The notes under the pieces: model-generated
The model's input: only the letters and a program-made list of their open reading frames with translations
The model's database searches: none
Told to the model about the DNA's origin: nothing
In this document: piece after piece, positions 48,787 through 59,869 of the stretch
Position numbering within the stretch: the first letter of the stretch is position 1
Layout of the letters: each line of letters opens with the position of its first letter
Assembly (NCBI RefSeq): GCF_014650335.1
Contig: NZ_BMUT01000002.1
Location: 234,725-298,724 of the forward strand
Origin: Streptomyces hiroshimensis
GTDB lineage: Bacteria > Actinomycetota > Actinomycetes > Streptomycetales > Streptomycetaceae
Length of the DNA stretch: 64,000 bases
Reading direction: 5' to 3'
Position numbers and translations under genes: made by a program

Positions 48787-49314
48787 GTGCCCGTAGAGCG
48801 CAAAACCGTCCCCGCCCCCGCTGAAGCTCCCCGAGGGGCAGGCAGGCGAGTGTCCGCATCGCGCTGTCACTCGCCACCCTCCGGCAGCCCACGAGACCGC
48901 GTGCTCACGGTCCGCGGAAGGCTGGACCTCTCCGGGGTCCCGAGGCTGCGCGAGCGCCTCCTGCACGTATCCCACAGCCCCGGAAGCCGGTTGGTCCTCG
49001 ACCTGTCCGGCGTCACCTCTTGTGACGCCCTGGGCCTTGGACTGCTCGTCGCCGCCGCCCGCCGGGCCCGGGACTCCGGCGGCGACCTCTGCCTTGTCGC
49101 GCCGCGTCCCGCCGTCGCCCGAGCCCTGAAGGCCAGCGGGCTGAGCAGGCTCCTCCCGGTCCTTCCCGGCAATGACGGTCAGCCCGGTGCCGGGACAGGC
49201 GACGGCCCGGCCCCGCGCCCGGGCACCAGCAAAAACGCCCCTCCCGGAAGGGAGGGGCGTGCGATATGGAGCGAGCGCCCCCGGCAGGACTCGAACCTGC
49301 GGCCAAGCGCTTAG
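48787..49314 (+). CDS. STAS-domain anti-sigma factor antagonist, 3' end altered
   Basis: 175 residues from GTG 48787 (GAGGAGG 6 bases upstream). STAS core at about residues 35-125: LTVRGRLDLSGVPRLRERLL, LVLDLSGVTSCDALGLGLLV (Ser of the phosphorylation site region) and a final helix PRPAVARALKASGLSRLLPV. Such proteins bind anti-sigma kinases of the SpoIIAB/RsbW type. The last 45 or so residues have no STAS character. They are read from the tRNA terminator and, antisense, from the tRNA 3' half (QDSNLRPSA), so the natural stop seems lost. Confidence 0.85.
   Translation: MPVERKTVPAPAEAPRGAGRRVSASRCHSPPSGSPRDRVLTVRGRLDLSGVPRLRERLLHVSHSPGSRLVLDLSGVTSCDALGLGLLVAAARRARDSGGDLCLVAPRPAVARALKASGLSRLLPVLPGNDGQPGAGTGDGPAPRPGTSKNAPPGREGRAIWSERPRQDSNLRPSA
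49231..49260 (-). terminator. tRNA-Arg terminator
   Basis: ACGCCCCTCCC (49235-49245) and GGGAGGGGCGT (49250-49260), 11-bp perfect stem, GGAA loop, followed on the leftward transcript by TTTTT (49235-49231). Confidence 0.9.
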
Positions 49315-49348
49315 AAGGCGCCTGCTCTATCCACTGAGCTACGGGGGC
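49276..49348 (-). tRNA. tRNA-Arg (anticodon UCU)
   Basis: A 73-nt leftward tRNA. Acceptor GCCCCCG/CGGGGGC, D arm GCTC-AGTGGATA-GAGC, anticodon arm GGCGC-CTTCTAA-GCGCT with TCT at the anticodon, T arm GCAGG-TTCGAGT-CCTGC, discriminator G. CCA is not encoded. Reads the rare AGA/AGG codons. Its 3' half and terminator are duplicated 3.3 kb downstream. Confidence 0.97.
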
Positions 49349-49644
49349 CGGTGTGTGCGGCGGTCGCGGACGGCTGAAGCCCCGGGCTCGGTGGTGCCGT
49401 GACCTTGCCGGGGACAAGGATAGGGCTCCGCTCGCCTCGTCCCGGTTGCTTCACCTCCGTGCCACGATGTGGAGGTTTAGTGAAGCGGTCCTGATAATCG
49501 CAGGCGGGTACGAATCTTGCACCGTTTTTCACGCCCCAGGCGACGGGTGTTGTGTACTCGTTATGCCTGAGCCCCGTGCGCCACGCCTCGCGCGCCATGG
49601 CTTATACGCTTCAAAATCACACCAGAATTGGGCATTCTGCACGT

Positions 49645-51273
49645 GTGGCGACCTTGGAAGTACGGCCCCGACTGCTCGACGCGCTGTCCGCACTGCGTGA
49701 CCGTGTCGACGCCGCACGCTTCCCCCTCCCCCTTCCCGGCGCCGCCCGCGCCCGCCGAAACCGTGCCGAACTCCTGGCGCAACTCGATGACTACTTGGTG
49801 CCCCGCCTGTGCGCCCCCGAAGCGCCGCTTCTCGCGGTCGTCGGGGGCTCGACCGGGGCCGGCAAGTCCACCCTCGTCAACTCCCTGGTGGGGCGGCGGG
49901 TCACCGAGGCGGGGGTCCTGCGGCCGACGACCCGTACGCCTGTGCTGGTCTGTCACCCGGACGACCACCACTGGTTCGCGGGCCAGCGCGTGCTGCCCGA
50001 GCTGGGCCGCGTCTGGGTGCCCGCCCAGGACGTCACCACCCTCTACGACACCGACCCCGAGGGCCGCCGCGGGGAGGAGGACGACGCCGCCGAACCCCCC
50101 TCCCTGCGCATCGAGACGGACCGCGCCATGCCGCCCGGGCTCGCCCTCGTCGACGCCCCCGACATCGACTCCCTCGTCGCGCGCAACCGCGAGCTCGCCG
50201 CCGAGCTGATCTGCGCCGCCGACATCTGGGTACTCGTCACCACCTCGACCCGGTACGCCGATGCGGTGCCCTGGCACCTGATGCGCACCGCCAAGGAGTA
50301 CGACGTCACCCTCGTCACCGTGCTGGACCGGGTGCCCCACCAGGTCGCCACCGAGGTCTCCCGGCACTACGGCGCCCTGCTGGCGGCCGCGGGCCTCGGC
50401 GACGTGCCGCGCTTCACCATCCCCGAGCTCCCGGAATCCGCGGGCGGCGGCACCGGGCTGCTGCCCGACACCGCCGTCGCGGGCCTGCGCGGCTGGCTCC
50501 ACCAGCGCGCCCAGGACCCCGCCGCCCGCGCCGTGGCCTCCGCCCGCACCGTCGCCGGGCTGCTGGCCTCCCTGGGCTCGCGGCTGCCCGGGCTCGCCGG
50601 CGCCGCCGCCGTCCAGCACGCCGCCGCCGTCCGGCTGATGCAGCGCGTGGAGGACGCGTACGGCAGGGCCGCGGAGCGCGTACGGTCCGGGGTCGCCGCC
50701 GGGGAGGCCCTCGCCGGGGACGCCCTCACCCACTGGCACGGCCACCCCGACGACAGCACCTCCGACGAGCTGCTGGGCGCGCTCACCGCCTCCCTCGCCG
50801 CCCTTGTCGGCTGCGCCGTCGCCGCCGCCGACGAGGAGGTCGCCGCGGCCTGCACGGGCGACCCGGCCGCGGACGCCGTCCTCGCCCCGCGCGACCCGGA
50901 CGGGGCCATCGGCCGGATCGGCGTCGCCGTACGCCGCTGGCGGCGCTGCCTGGAGGAGGTCGCGGAGGAGGAGCTGCGGGCCGCGGAGAAGGGCGCGGGC
51001 CTCGACGCCGACCGGACCGCCGCGCTGCTGGCCGCCGCTCTGCTCGGCGGCAGGCCGGCCCGTACGGCCGGGGAGAGCCTCGCCGAACTGCTGGGAGCCC
51101 AGGGCGCCCTGCGCCTGCGCGACCGCGGCGGGCAGCTCCTGACCGAATGCCTCGACGGCGTGCTCGATGCCGAGCGCGACCGCCGGACCGCCCCGCTCGA
51201 AGCCCTCGACGTCACCCCCGACCACCAGGTCGAGCTCATCGCCGCGCTGTCCGTACTGCAGAGGGAGAGGTGA
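49645..51273 (+). CDS. Dynamin-like / YfjP-type GTPase, first of a pair
   Basis: 542 residues from GTG 49645 (in-frame codons upstream lack coding character). G1 [17 protein letters not shown] near residue 70, the G2-type [12 protein letters not shown]3 LVDAPDIDS and a G4-like TVLDRV show a GTPase with long helical C-terminal part (residues 280-540). That layout is shared by dynamin-like and YfjP-type GTPases. No membrane helix. The stop overlaps the next GTPase gene by 4 bp. Such a pair followed by ssb recalls the sporulation dynamins DynA/DynB of Streptomyces; I cannot prove that equivalence. Confidence 0.85.
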   Translation: MATLEVRPRLLDALSALRDRVDAARFPLPLPGAARARRNRAELLAQLDDYLVPRLCAPEAPLLAVVGGSTGAGKSTLVNSLVGRRVTEAGVLRPTTRTPVLVCHPDDHHWFAGQRVLPELGRVWVPAQDVTTLYDTDPEGRRGEEDDAAEPPSLRIETDRAMPPGLALVDAPDIDSLVARNRELAAELICAADIWVLVTTSTRYADAVPWHLMRTAKEYDVTLVTVLDRVPHQVATEVSRHYGALLAAAGLGDVPRFTIPELPESAGGGTGLLPDTAVAGLRGWLHQRAQDPAARAVASARTVAGLLASLGSRLPGLAGAAAVQHAAAVRLMQRVEDAYGRAAERVRSGVAAGEALAGDALTHWHGHPDDSTSDELLGALTASLAALVGCAVAAADEEVAAACTGDPAADAVLAPRDPDGAIGRIGVAVRRWRRCLEEVAEEELRAAEKGAGLDADRTAALLAAALLGGRPARTAGESLAELLGAQGALRLRDRGGQLLTECLDGVLDAERDRRTAPLEALDVTPDHQVELIAALSVLQRER

Positions 51274-53624
51274 CCACCGTGCGCCCCGCCGACCAATCCG
51301 CCGATCGATCTGCCGACCGATCCGCCGACCGGCGTGACGGAACCCGGGACGAACGGTCCGCCGGCCGCTGCCCCGCCCCGGAATCCTCCGTCGGCCGCCG
51401 CCCTGCCCCGGAATCCTCCGCCGGCCGCCACCCCGCCCCCGCCCCCGACGCCCCCACCTCCGCCGGCAACTGGGACGACGGCCTCATCGCCCGCCGCGCA
51501 CGGCCCGACCGCCCCCCGCGCGCGGGCGGCGTCGGCAGCACACCCGAGGCGCGCAACGCACCCCCACCGCGCCCGGAGACCCTCCCGCGCCCCCCGGCCG
51601 CGCCCGTGCCGCACCCCGGCGCCGCCGTGCTCCGCCCCCGCCTGGACGCCCTCCGCGAGCTCGTCGGGCTCTCCCGGGCGCGCCTGGACCGGCGCACCCT
51701 CGCCGAGGCCGGGCGCGTGCTGGACGAGGCCGTCGCACGGCAGCGCCACCCGCTCGACCTCACCGTCGTGGCCATCGCCGGAGCCTCCGGAAGCGGCAAG
51801 TCCACCCTGTTCAACGCGCTCGGCCGGGCGCAGCTCTCGGAGGCGGGCGTGCGCCGCCCCACCACCGCCGCGCCCGTGGCCTGCGTGTGGACGGAGGAGC
51901 CCGAGCGCGCGGACGGCGTCCTCGACCGGCTCGGCATCCCCGCCCGCTCGCGGAGGCAGCCCGTCCGCCCCTACGACCCGGCCCTGAACGGGCTCGTCCT
52001 GCTCGACCTGCCCGACCACGACTCGGCCACCCCCGGCCACCGCGAGCAGGTGGACCGGCTCCTCGGGCTCGTCGACGCGGTGATCTGGGTCGTGGACCCG
52101 GAGAAGTACGCCGACGCCGTCCTCCACGAGCGCTACCTGCGCCCCCTCGCGGGCTACGCCGAGGTGTCGTTCATCGTCCTCAACCAGGTCGACCGGCTCG
52201 GCACGGACGCCGCCGACCAGGTGCTCGACGACCTGCGCCGCCTCCTCGACGACGACGGCATCGCACTCGGCGAGCACGGCGAACCGGGCGCCGAGGTGCT
52301 GGCCCTGTCGGCGCTCACGGGCGACGGTGTGGGGGAACTGCGCGAGATGCTCGGCAAGTTCACGGCGTCGCGGGGCGCGGCGCTGCGGCGGCTGACGGCC
52401 GACGTGGACGGGGTCTCGGCGCGGCTGCGCTGCGCGTACGTGGCGGACGGGCGGCCGGGGCTGACGGAGTCGGCGCGGCACGAGTTCGAGGACCGGCTGG
52501 CCGAGGCGGTGGGCGCCCAGGCGGCGGGTCTGGCCGCGGAACGCGCCTGGCTGCGGGACGCCGGACGGGCCTGCGGGACGCCGTGGATGCGGGCCCGCCG
52601 CTGGTATGTACGGGGCCGCGCGGCGAGGAAGGCCGCGGGAGCGGCCGGAGCGGCTGCGGACGGGGCCGCCGGTACGCGTACGGGCTCGGCTGCGGGCTCG
52701 GATACGGGCGTGGGTACGAACGCGGTTGCGGGCGCGGCTGCGAGCGCGGCTGCGGGTGCAGGTACCGGTGCAGGTACGGGTGCAGCTCCGAAGGCGGGTG
52801 CGGCTGTGCCCGCGACTGTGCCTGCGACTGTGCCTGCACCTATGCCCGCGCCCGTGTCTGCGGCTACGGGGGCGGCAGCGGGCGCTCCTGCCGCGCCCCC
52901 CTCCCGTGCCGTGTCCCGCCCGCTCGTGGAACAGGCCGTACGCGCCCTGGCCTACGAGGCGTCCGCGGGACTCCCCGACCCCTGGGCCCTGGCCGTGCGC
53001 GAGGCGGCGCGGCGCGGGGCCGAAGGGCTGGCGGAGGCTCTGGACGCGGCGTCCGCGGCCGCTGCCGCCGCGATGGCCGGTGCGGGGGCGCTGGGCCGCC
53101 CGGGAATGTGGCGCACGGGCGCCCGCAGGGCGAGCGCCTGGTGCACGGGCGTGGGCCGGCCGGCCGGGCCGCCGACGGCCGGCGGGAGTTCCCCCGGGCG
53201 GGCCGGCGGGCGCACCGGCGGGTGGATCGTCGGCGGGCGGCGTGCGCGCGGAGACGGTACGGCCGCCCGGCCGTTCCGGCCCGGGTGGTGGGCCGTGGCC
53301 GCCGCGGTGCAGTGGGTGCTGTCGGCGCTGCAGGCCGTCGCCGCGGCATGGCTGCTGGGCGTGCTGACCGGGAGCTGGGACGGCGACTGGTGGGTGCCGG
53401 GGCCGCTGCTGGCGGGCGGCGTCGCGGGCGGGCCCGCCCTGGCCTGGTGCTGCCGCGCGATGGCGCGCGGGCCGGCCCGCCGGTACGGGCTGGAGACGGA
53501 GCGGCGGCTGCGCAACGCGGCCGCGGGCTGCGGGCGGGAACGGGTGCTGGAGCCCGTGGCGGCGGAGCTGCTGCGGTATCAGGAGGTGCGCGCCCAGTAT
53601 GTGATCGCGGCGGGCGAGGCATGA
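51270..53624 (+). CDS. Dynamin-like / YfjP-type GTPase with C-terminal membrane helices, second of a pair
   Basis: 784 residues from GTG 51270 (GAGGGAG upstream). Residues 1-110 are a disordered, repetitive Ala/Asp/Arg/Pro tail. The G domain starts near 155 ([19 protein letters not shown]) and has [21 protein letters not shown] and the NQVD guanine motif. An Ala/Gly/Thr low-complexity linker (about 455-545) interrupts the helical part. Near 675-730 two membrane helices follow ([36 protein letters not shown]). The membrane anchor beside a soluble partner is the dynamin-pair pattern. Confidence 0.85.
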   Translation: MTTVRPADQSADRSADRSADRRDGTRDERSAGRCPAPESSVGRRPAPESSAGRHPAPAPDAPTSAGNWDDGLIARRARPDRPPRAGGVGSTPEARNAPPPRPETLPRPPAAPVPHPGAAVLRPRLDALRELVGLSRARLDRRTLAEAGRVLDEAVARQRHPLDLTVVAIAGASGSGKSTLFNALGRAQLSEAGVRRPTTAAPVACVWTEEPERADGVLDRLGIPARSRRQPVRPYDPALNGLVLLDLPDHDSATPGHREQVDRLLGLVDAVIWVVDPEKYADAVLHERYLRPLAGYAEVSFIVLNQVDRLGTDAADQVLDDLRRLLDDDGIALGEHGEPGAEVLALSALTGDGVGELREMLGKFTASRGAALRRLTADVDGVSARLRCAYVADGRPGLTESARHEFEDRLAEAVGAQAAGLAAERAWLRDAGRACGTPWMRARRWYVRGRAARKAAGAAGAAADGAAGTRTGSAAGSDTGVGTNAVAGAAASAAAGAGTGAGTGAAPKAGAAVPATVPATVPAPMPAPVSAATGAAAGAPAAPPSRAVSRPLVEQAVRALAYEASAGLPDPWALAVREAARRGAEGLAEALDAASAAAAAAMAGAGALGRPGMWRTGARRASAWCTGVGRPAGPPTAGGSSPGRAGGRTGGWIVGGRRARGDGTAARPFRPGWWAVAAAVQWVLSALQAVAAAWLLGVLTGSWDGDWWVPGPLLAGGVAGGPALAWCCRAMARGPARRYGLETERRLRNAAAGCGRERVLEPVAAELLRYQEVRAQYVIAAGEA

Positions 53625-53723
53625 AAGGCAAGTCATGAAGGCCGGGCATGAAGGCCGGGCGTGAAGGCGGGACGTGGAGGCGGGACGTGGAGGCGGCACG
53701 TGAAAGGCGGGGCGTGAGAGGGG
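53621..53723. repeat. 13-bp minisatellite after the GTPase gene
   Basis: Seven to eight head-to-tail units of ATGAAGGCCGGGC or GTGGAGGCGGGAC type: 53635, 53648, 53661, 53674 and 53687 are 13 bp; the units at 53621 and 53700 are 14 bp. The first overlaps the GTPase stop. Nothing else is seen up to ssb at 53892. Confidence 0.92.
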
Positions 53724-53891
53724 TGGAGGGCCCCGCGTAAGCGCGTGAGGGTGACGGAGTTCTCCACAGCCGGCCCCCGGTCCACAGCCCCCGGCGGGAT
53801 GTGCCCCGCGAAGGCAGCATGGCCTCACGAAGCCGAAGTACGCAGCTATGCGGCACGCAGGAGCAGGTGCCGGACGGGGGAGGCGGTCCGA

Positions 53892-54374
53892 ATGAACGAG
53901 ACGCTGGTGACGGTCGTGGGGAACGTCGCGACGGAGCCGGATTACCGGGAGGCGGCGAACGGCTCGCCGTCCTCGCGGTTCCGGCTGGCGGTGACGGCAC
54001 GTCGCTGGGACCGGGCCAAGGAGGAGTGGGCGGACGGGCACACGAGCTTCTACACCGTGTGGGCGTGGCGCACGCTCGCGGCCAATGTGGTGGCGTCGCT
54101 CGGCGTGGGGGAACCGGTCGTCGTGCAGGGCAAGTTGCGCATCCGTGAGGAGGAGCGCGAGGGAAAGCGGTGGGTGTCGGCGGAGCTTGACGCCGTGTCG
54201 GTCGGCCATGACCTGAGCCGGGGCACGTCGGTGTTCCGCAGGGTGTCCCCGGCCAGGCCGCGGCCGGCGGAGTCGTCCGTTCCGTCCGCTCCGGCTGTTC
54301 CGGCTGTTCCGGCCGTTCCATCCCTTCCGGATCGGGTGGCCGTCCCCGCGGGCGCGGAGACGCCTCCCTTCTGA
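53892..54374 (+). CDS. ssb: Single-stranded DNA-binding protein
   Basis: 160 residues. OB fold: MNETLVTVVGNVATEPDYRE, SSRFRLAVTARRWDRAKEEW, SFYTVWAWRTLAANVVASL and VVVQGKLRIREEEREGKRW. It ends in GAETPPF, without the acidic DDDIPF tip, and carries a VPAVPAVPAVP stretch from 9-bp DNA repeats. That points to the second, non-essential actinobacterial SSB (SsbB-type) used in sporulation-time chromosome segregation rather than the replicative one. Located after the dynamin-like pair. Confidence 0.92.
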   Translation: MNETLVTVVGNVATEPDYREAANGSPSSRFRLAVTARRWDRAKEEWADGHTSFYTVWAWRTLAANVVASLGVGEPVVVQGKLRIREEEREGKRWVSAELDAVSVGHDLSRGTSVFRRVSPARPRPAESSVPSAPAVPAVPAVPSLPDRVAVPAGAETPPF

Positions 54375-54711
54375 GCCGCCCGTCCGAGCCGCTCCGGGCC
54401 GCCGCGGGTCCCTCCGGGCCGCCCGTCCGAGCCGGCTTCTGAAATAGGTGGTTTGTCCCGGCGATTTATCGATATTGCCAGGTCAGGCCAGGTATCCCTG
54501 GTAACGATTCCGATTCGGATCGATTGAGCGGCCCCTCGCGTGGGGATGGTGTCGCGCTCGCTCTTTAAGATCACGTTCACAGCAACGTGCCACGGGGGGC
54601 CGCGGCGGCGTGAAAACGGCCGCGCGCGACAGCGTGCAACGGGGGCTTCTGAGTCGTGAGTTCGGTGGCGAGGCGCGCCGACTTGTTCTGCGTTCGCCCG
54701 GAAGGAAGTCG
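54375..54711. other. Gap before the thioester surface protein gene
   Basis: 337 bp with no gene. GCCGCCCGTCCGAGCC occurs twice (54375 and 54418). A markedly AT-richer stretch (about 54434-54500, with TTTATCGATATT and the near-palindrome CGATTCCGATTCGGATCG) is the likely promoter region of the downstream gene. Confidence 0.5.
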
Positions 54712-56217
54712 ATGATTTCTGTCAGGAGGCGGGGTTCCGCCCGCCTTGCCGCAGCCGCCCTGGTGACGGGTCTGGCCGCGGTGGGCACGATAGCCGCGGC
54801 GGGCCCCGCCGCCGCGGACGACGCGCCGCAGAACCCGGGGGGCGTCACCGCCACGCTCGGCAGCATCACCGCCGGCTCGGGCGCCGTGGTGCACGACCGG
54901 CGCAAGACGGCGGAGGTCCCCGCGGGCCTGTTCGAGATGAAGGTCGACGGGGGCGGATCGCTGCAGACGTACTGCATCGACATCCTCACGGGCCGGGTGG
55001 ACGGCGCGCGCTACCGCGAGGTCGGCTGGGGCGAGTCCTCCCTGCACGCCAACAAGGACGCGGGCAGGATCCGCTGGATCCTCCAGCACTCCTATCCCCA
55101 GGTGAACGACCTCGCCGCGCTCGCCAAGGACGCCGGTACGGGCCCCCTCGACGCGAACACCGCCGCCGCGGGCACCCAGGTGGCCATCTGGCGCTACTCG
55201 GACGGCGCCCAGGTCGACGCCAAGGACCCCGCCGCCGAGAAGCTCGCCGACTACCTCTACAAGAGCGCGAAGGACGTCGAGGAGCCCGAGGCGTCCCTGA
55301 CGCTGACCCCGCCGGCGCTCTCCGGCAAGCCCGGCCGGAAGCTCGGCCCGGTCGCCGTGCGGACCACGGCGAGCAGTGTGACCATCACTCCTTCAGGTGA
55401 CGCCGTGGCCCGCGGCGTGAAGATCGTCGACAAGGACGGCAAGCCCGTGGCCTCCACCGGCAACGGCGGCGAGTTCTACGTGGACGTCCCCGCGGGCGCC
55501 CCCGACGGCTCCATGTCGCTGAAGGCCACGGGCGCCGCCAAGGTGCCGGTCGGCCGGGTCCTCATCGGCGACCACACCACGACCCAGACGCAGATCCTGG
55601 CCGGCTCCAGCGAGAGCGCCGTCTCCGCGGGCGCCACCGCGCACTGGAGGGCCAAGGGCGCCGCCCCGGCCCTGTCCGCCCGGAAGAACTGCGCCAAGGG
55701 CGGCGTCGACGTCACCGCCGACAACCAGGGCGACACCCCCTTCACCTACGAGCTGGCCGGCAAGAAGCACACCGTCGCGCCGGGCCGCTCGGAGACCACG
55801 CTGGTGAAGGTCGGCGAGGACCGCGCGTACCGGTTCACGATCACGGGTCCGGGCGGCCTGTCCAGGACCTTCTCCGGGATCATGGACTGCGCGACCTCCG
55901 CCGCCACCGCGGCCGCGGCCCCCGCGGGAGGCGCCGCAACAGCCGGTCCGGGATCCGGTCCGGGATCCTCCGGCGCAGCAGGCGGCGGGGATGGCGGGGA
56001 CAGCGGTGCCAAGACCACTCTGGCCTCGCGCATGAGCCCGGCGTCGGCAGGCGGGAGCTCGGGCAAGGCGGCCGCCGTCCGGGCCGACGGGGACCTGGCC
56101 GCCACCGGCGGCAGCAACACCACCCCCACGATCGCCGGCATAGCGATCGCCCTGATCGTCGCCGGCAGCGGCGCGGTCTACCTCCTGCGCCGCGAGCGCG
56201 CGACCTCCGGGGACTGA
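54712..56217 (+). CDS. Thioester (TQXA) domain surface protein, LAxTG sortase substrate
   Basis: 501 residues from ATG 54712 (GGAAGGA upstream). Signal peptide of about 35 residues, then a thioester-forming domain with Cys88 in QTYCIDIL and Gln157 in TQVAIWRYSDG, the pair that makes an internal Cys-Gln bond. Two beta-rich stalk regions follow (to about residue 400), then a Gly/Ala/Ser linker. LAATGG (Leu462-Gly467) precedes a membrane helix and RRERA. LAxTG is the class E sortase signal of Streptomyces. Expected to be covalently fixed to the wall and able to bond to surfaces. Confidence 0.93.
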   Translation: MISVRRRGSARLAAAALVTGLAAVGTIAAAGPAAADDAPQNPGGVTATLGSITAGSGAVVHDRRKTAEVPAGLFEMKVDGGGSLQTYCIDILTGRVDGARYREVGWGESSLHANKDAGRIRWILQHSYPQVNDLAALAKDAGTGPLDANTAAAGTQVAIWRYSDGAQVDAKDPAAEKLADYLYKSAKDVEEPEASLTLTPPALSGKPGRKLGPVAVRTTASSVTITPSGDAVARGVKIVDKDGKPVASTGNGGEFYVDVPAGAPDGSMSLKATGAAKVPVGRVLIGDHTTTQTQILAGSSESAVSAGATAHWRAKGAAPALSARKNCAKGGVDVTADNQGDTPFTYELAGKKHTVAPGRSETTLVKVGEDRAYRFTITGPGGLSRTFSGIMDCATSAATAAAAPAGGAATAGPGSGPGSSGAAGGGDGGDSGAKTTLASRMSPASAGGSSGKAAAVRADGDLAATGGSNTTPTIAGIAIALIVAGSGAVYLLRRERATSGD

Positions 56218-56457
56218 CCTCCGGGTATCGGGTGCCGGGAATGAACACCGGGCGGCCGGGCGCTGGGGAGTGTGCACCCGGCGCGCGGCCGCGGACGGGG
56301 CACCCGCGGGGCCTCCCGGTCCCGCGGCGGCAGCCCGCGAGCCGGCCGCGTCCACATCTGGTTTCCGCCCCGGGCGTCCGGTGCGGCAAGATGGGTGTAT
56401 CTGCCCTCACGCGGCGGAGCCGCACATTGGCCCTTCTCGATTGCCGGACGGTTTCTC

Positions 56458-58122
<1,665 letters not shown>

Positions 58123-58124
58123 CC

Positions 58125-58595
58125 GTGGCGCGTCACCTCTACTCCTGCCCCCTGCGCTGGTCGGACATGGACGCCTTCGGCCATGTCAACAACGCGGTCT
58201 TCATCCGTTACCTCGAAGAGGCGCGGATCGACTTCATGTTCCGGCTGGCGCCGGGGGAGGGGAGCACGTCGTTCCAGGGCGGGTCCGTCGTGGCCCGGCA
58301 CGAGATCGACTATCTGCGCCCCCTGGTGCACCGGCATGCGCCGGTGACCGTGGAGACCTGGGTGACGCGGCTCGGTGCCGCGTCCCTGACCGTCGCCTAC
58401 GAGGTCAAGGACGAGGAGCACGTCTACGTCCGCGCCAGCACCGTCGTCGTCCCCTTCGACTTCGAGGCGGGCCGCCCCCGGCGGATCACCGCCGAGGAGC
58501 GGATGTTCCTGGAGGAGTTCCGGGACGAGGACGCCGGCAACGGCAACGCCCGCGGGCGCGGCGACGGCTCCCCCAAGGAGGCCGTCGCCGTATGA
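58125..58595 (+). CDS. 4-hydroxybenzoyl-CoA-type thioesterase (hotdog fold)
   Basis: 156 residues from GTG 58125, 2 bp after ettA. Hotdog core with the 4HBT active-site block RWSDMDAFGHVNNAVFIRYL (Asp and His) and EIDYLRPLVHRHAPVTVET. Probably hydrolyses an acyl-CoA; substrate unknown. Charged Gly/Asp tail. It overlaps the next gene by 4 bp, forming an ettA - thioesterase - unknown operon. Confidence 0.9.
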   Translation: MARHLYSCPLRWSDMDAFGHVNNAVFIRYLEEARIDFMFRLAPGEGSTSFQGGSVVARHEIDYLRPLVHRHAPVTVETWVTRLGAASLTVAYEVKDEEHVYVRASTVVVPFDFEAGRPRRITAEERMFLEEFRDEDAGNGNARGRGDGSPKEAVAV

Positions 58596-59356
58596 CGGGG
58601 CTCCAGCCTCCGACCGGGCAGCGGCTGCGGTTCGCCGATGCCGGGGAGACGGCCGACCTGGTCGCCTTCCTGGCCCGGCTGATCCACTACGACCGGGCCG
58701 CCGCGGTCCGGCTGCAGGCCGCCGGAGGGGTGCTCGGCGTCTTCGGCCGCCCGCCCTCCTTCGAGGTGCTGGCGGTCCGCACGGCCCGGCTGGCCCACGG
58801 CGGGGCGCTGGACGTCACCGTCTCGGCCGGACAGCTCGCCGACGCCCTGGACGCGGCGCCCGCCGCGCCCTCGGGCGAGCTGGAGATCACCGTCCCCGGC
58901 GCCGTCACCGGCCCGCCCTGGGCCGGTGTGCTGCCGCCCCGCGGCGGCTGGCGGCGTGTGGAGGGCCTTCCCGGCCAGGAGGAGCTGAGGAGCGCGGTCG
59001 GCGCGGCGGTCGCGGAGTTCCGCGCCCGCGACGAGGCCCTGCCCGAGCAGCACCGCACGCGCGTCGAGCGCGACCGCATCGGCCGTGAGATCTGGTCCCG
59101 CACGCTGGGCGGCACCGGGCTGCCGCTGCGCGCGGTCCACGCCGCGCAGTCGCTGGGCTTCCTGCGGCCCGTGCGCGCCGGTGCGGGCTCCGTGAGCAGC
59201 TCGTCGGCGCCGGGCGTCCGCACGGGCACCGCCCTGGCGCCCGAGGCGCCGGTGGTGCTCTTCGCGGCGGCCGGCTGGCTTCGGCTGACCACGCCGTACG
59301 GCTCCATCGCGGTACGGACGGGCGGGATCTCCGGGCTGACGGTCACGCCCGCCTGA
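58592..59356 (+). CDS. Conserved-looking actinobacterial protein of unknown function
   Basis: 254 residues. No motif that I recognise. Mixed alpha/beta, with LRFADAGETADLVAFLARLI at the start, SGELEITVPGAVTGPPWAGV, PRGGWRRVEGLPGQEELRSA and a Gly/Val end. No signal peptide or membrane helix. Its ATGA overlap with the thioesterase gene suggests a shared role. Confidence 0.75.
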   Translation: MTGLQPPTGQRLRFADAGETADLVAFLARLIHYDRAAAVRLQAAGGVLGVFGRPPSFEVLAVRTARLAHGGALDVTVSAGQLADALDAAPAAPSGELEITVPGAVTGPPWAGVLPPRGGWRRVEGLPGQEELRSAVGAAVAEFRARDEALPEQHRTRVERDRIGREIWSRTLGGTGLPLRAVHAAQSLGFLRPVRAGAGSVSSSSAPGVRTGTALAPEAPVVLFAAAGWLRLTTPYGSIAVRTGGISGLTVTPA

Positions 59357-59380
59357 GGCCGGGCCCGCAGCAGCAGGAGC

Positions 59381-59785
59381 TCAGCCCTCGGTGTTCACCA
59401 TCGACGCCGCCGCGTATGTGAGGTAGTTCCACAGCTGCTGCTCCAGCTCCGGAGCGAGCTGCAGCTCGTCCACGGCGTCCCGCATGTGCCGCAGCCAGGC
59501 GTCGTGCGCGGCGCGGTCCACGGTGAAGGGCGCGTGGCGCATCCGCAGCCGCGGGTGGCCCCGGTTCTCGCTGTACGTCCGCGGCCCGCCCCAGTACTGC
59601 ATCAGGAAGAGCACCAGGCGCTCCTCGGCCGGGCCGAGGTCCTCCTCGGGGTACATCGGCCGCAGCAGCGGATCGCCCGCCACGCCCTCGTAGAAGCGGT
59701 GAACCAGGCGCCGGAAGGTCTCCTCGCCGCCGACCTGCTCGTAGAAGGTCTGCTCCTGAAGCGTGCCGCGCGGAATCTCAATCAC
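59381..59785 (-). CDS. glbO: Group II truncated haemoglobin
   Basis: 134 residues. Globin fold with FYEQVGGEETFRRLVHRFY at the start, distal and loop block FLMQYWGGPRTYSENRGHP, proximal-His region RLRMRHAPFTVDRAAHDAWL and an end helix (QQLWNYLTYAAASMVN). Typical length for GlbO, which binds O2 and protects against reactive oxygen and nitrogen species. Leftward, convergent with the 254-residue gene and divergent from the methyltransferase. Confidence 0.95.
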   Translation of the reverse strand: MIEIPRGTLQEQTFYEQVGGEETFRRLVHRFYEGVAGDPLLRPMYPEEDLGPAEERLVLFLMQYWGGPRTYSENRGHPRLRMRHAPFTVDRAAHDAWLRHMRDAVDELQLAPELEQQLWNYLTYAAASMVNTEG

Positions 59786-59869
59786 CTCTCCATGGTCTCA
59801 GACGGACCGGCCGAGGACCGGCGATGTAGGACCTTCGCACAAACGGCGGCCGCGGCGCACAGTGGAGGC

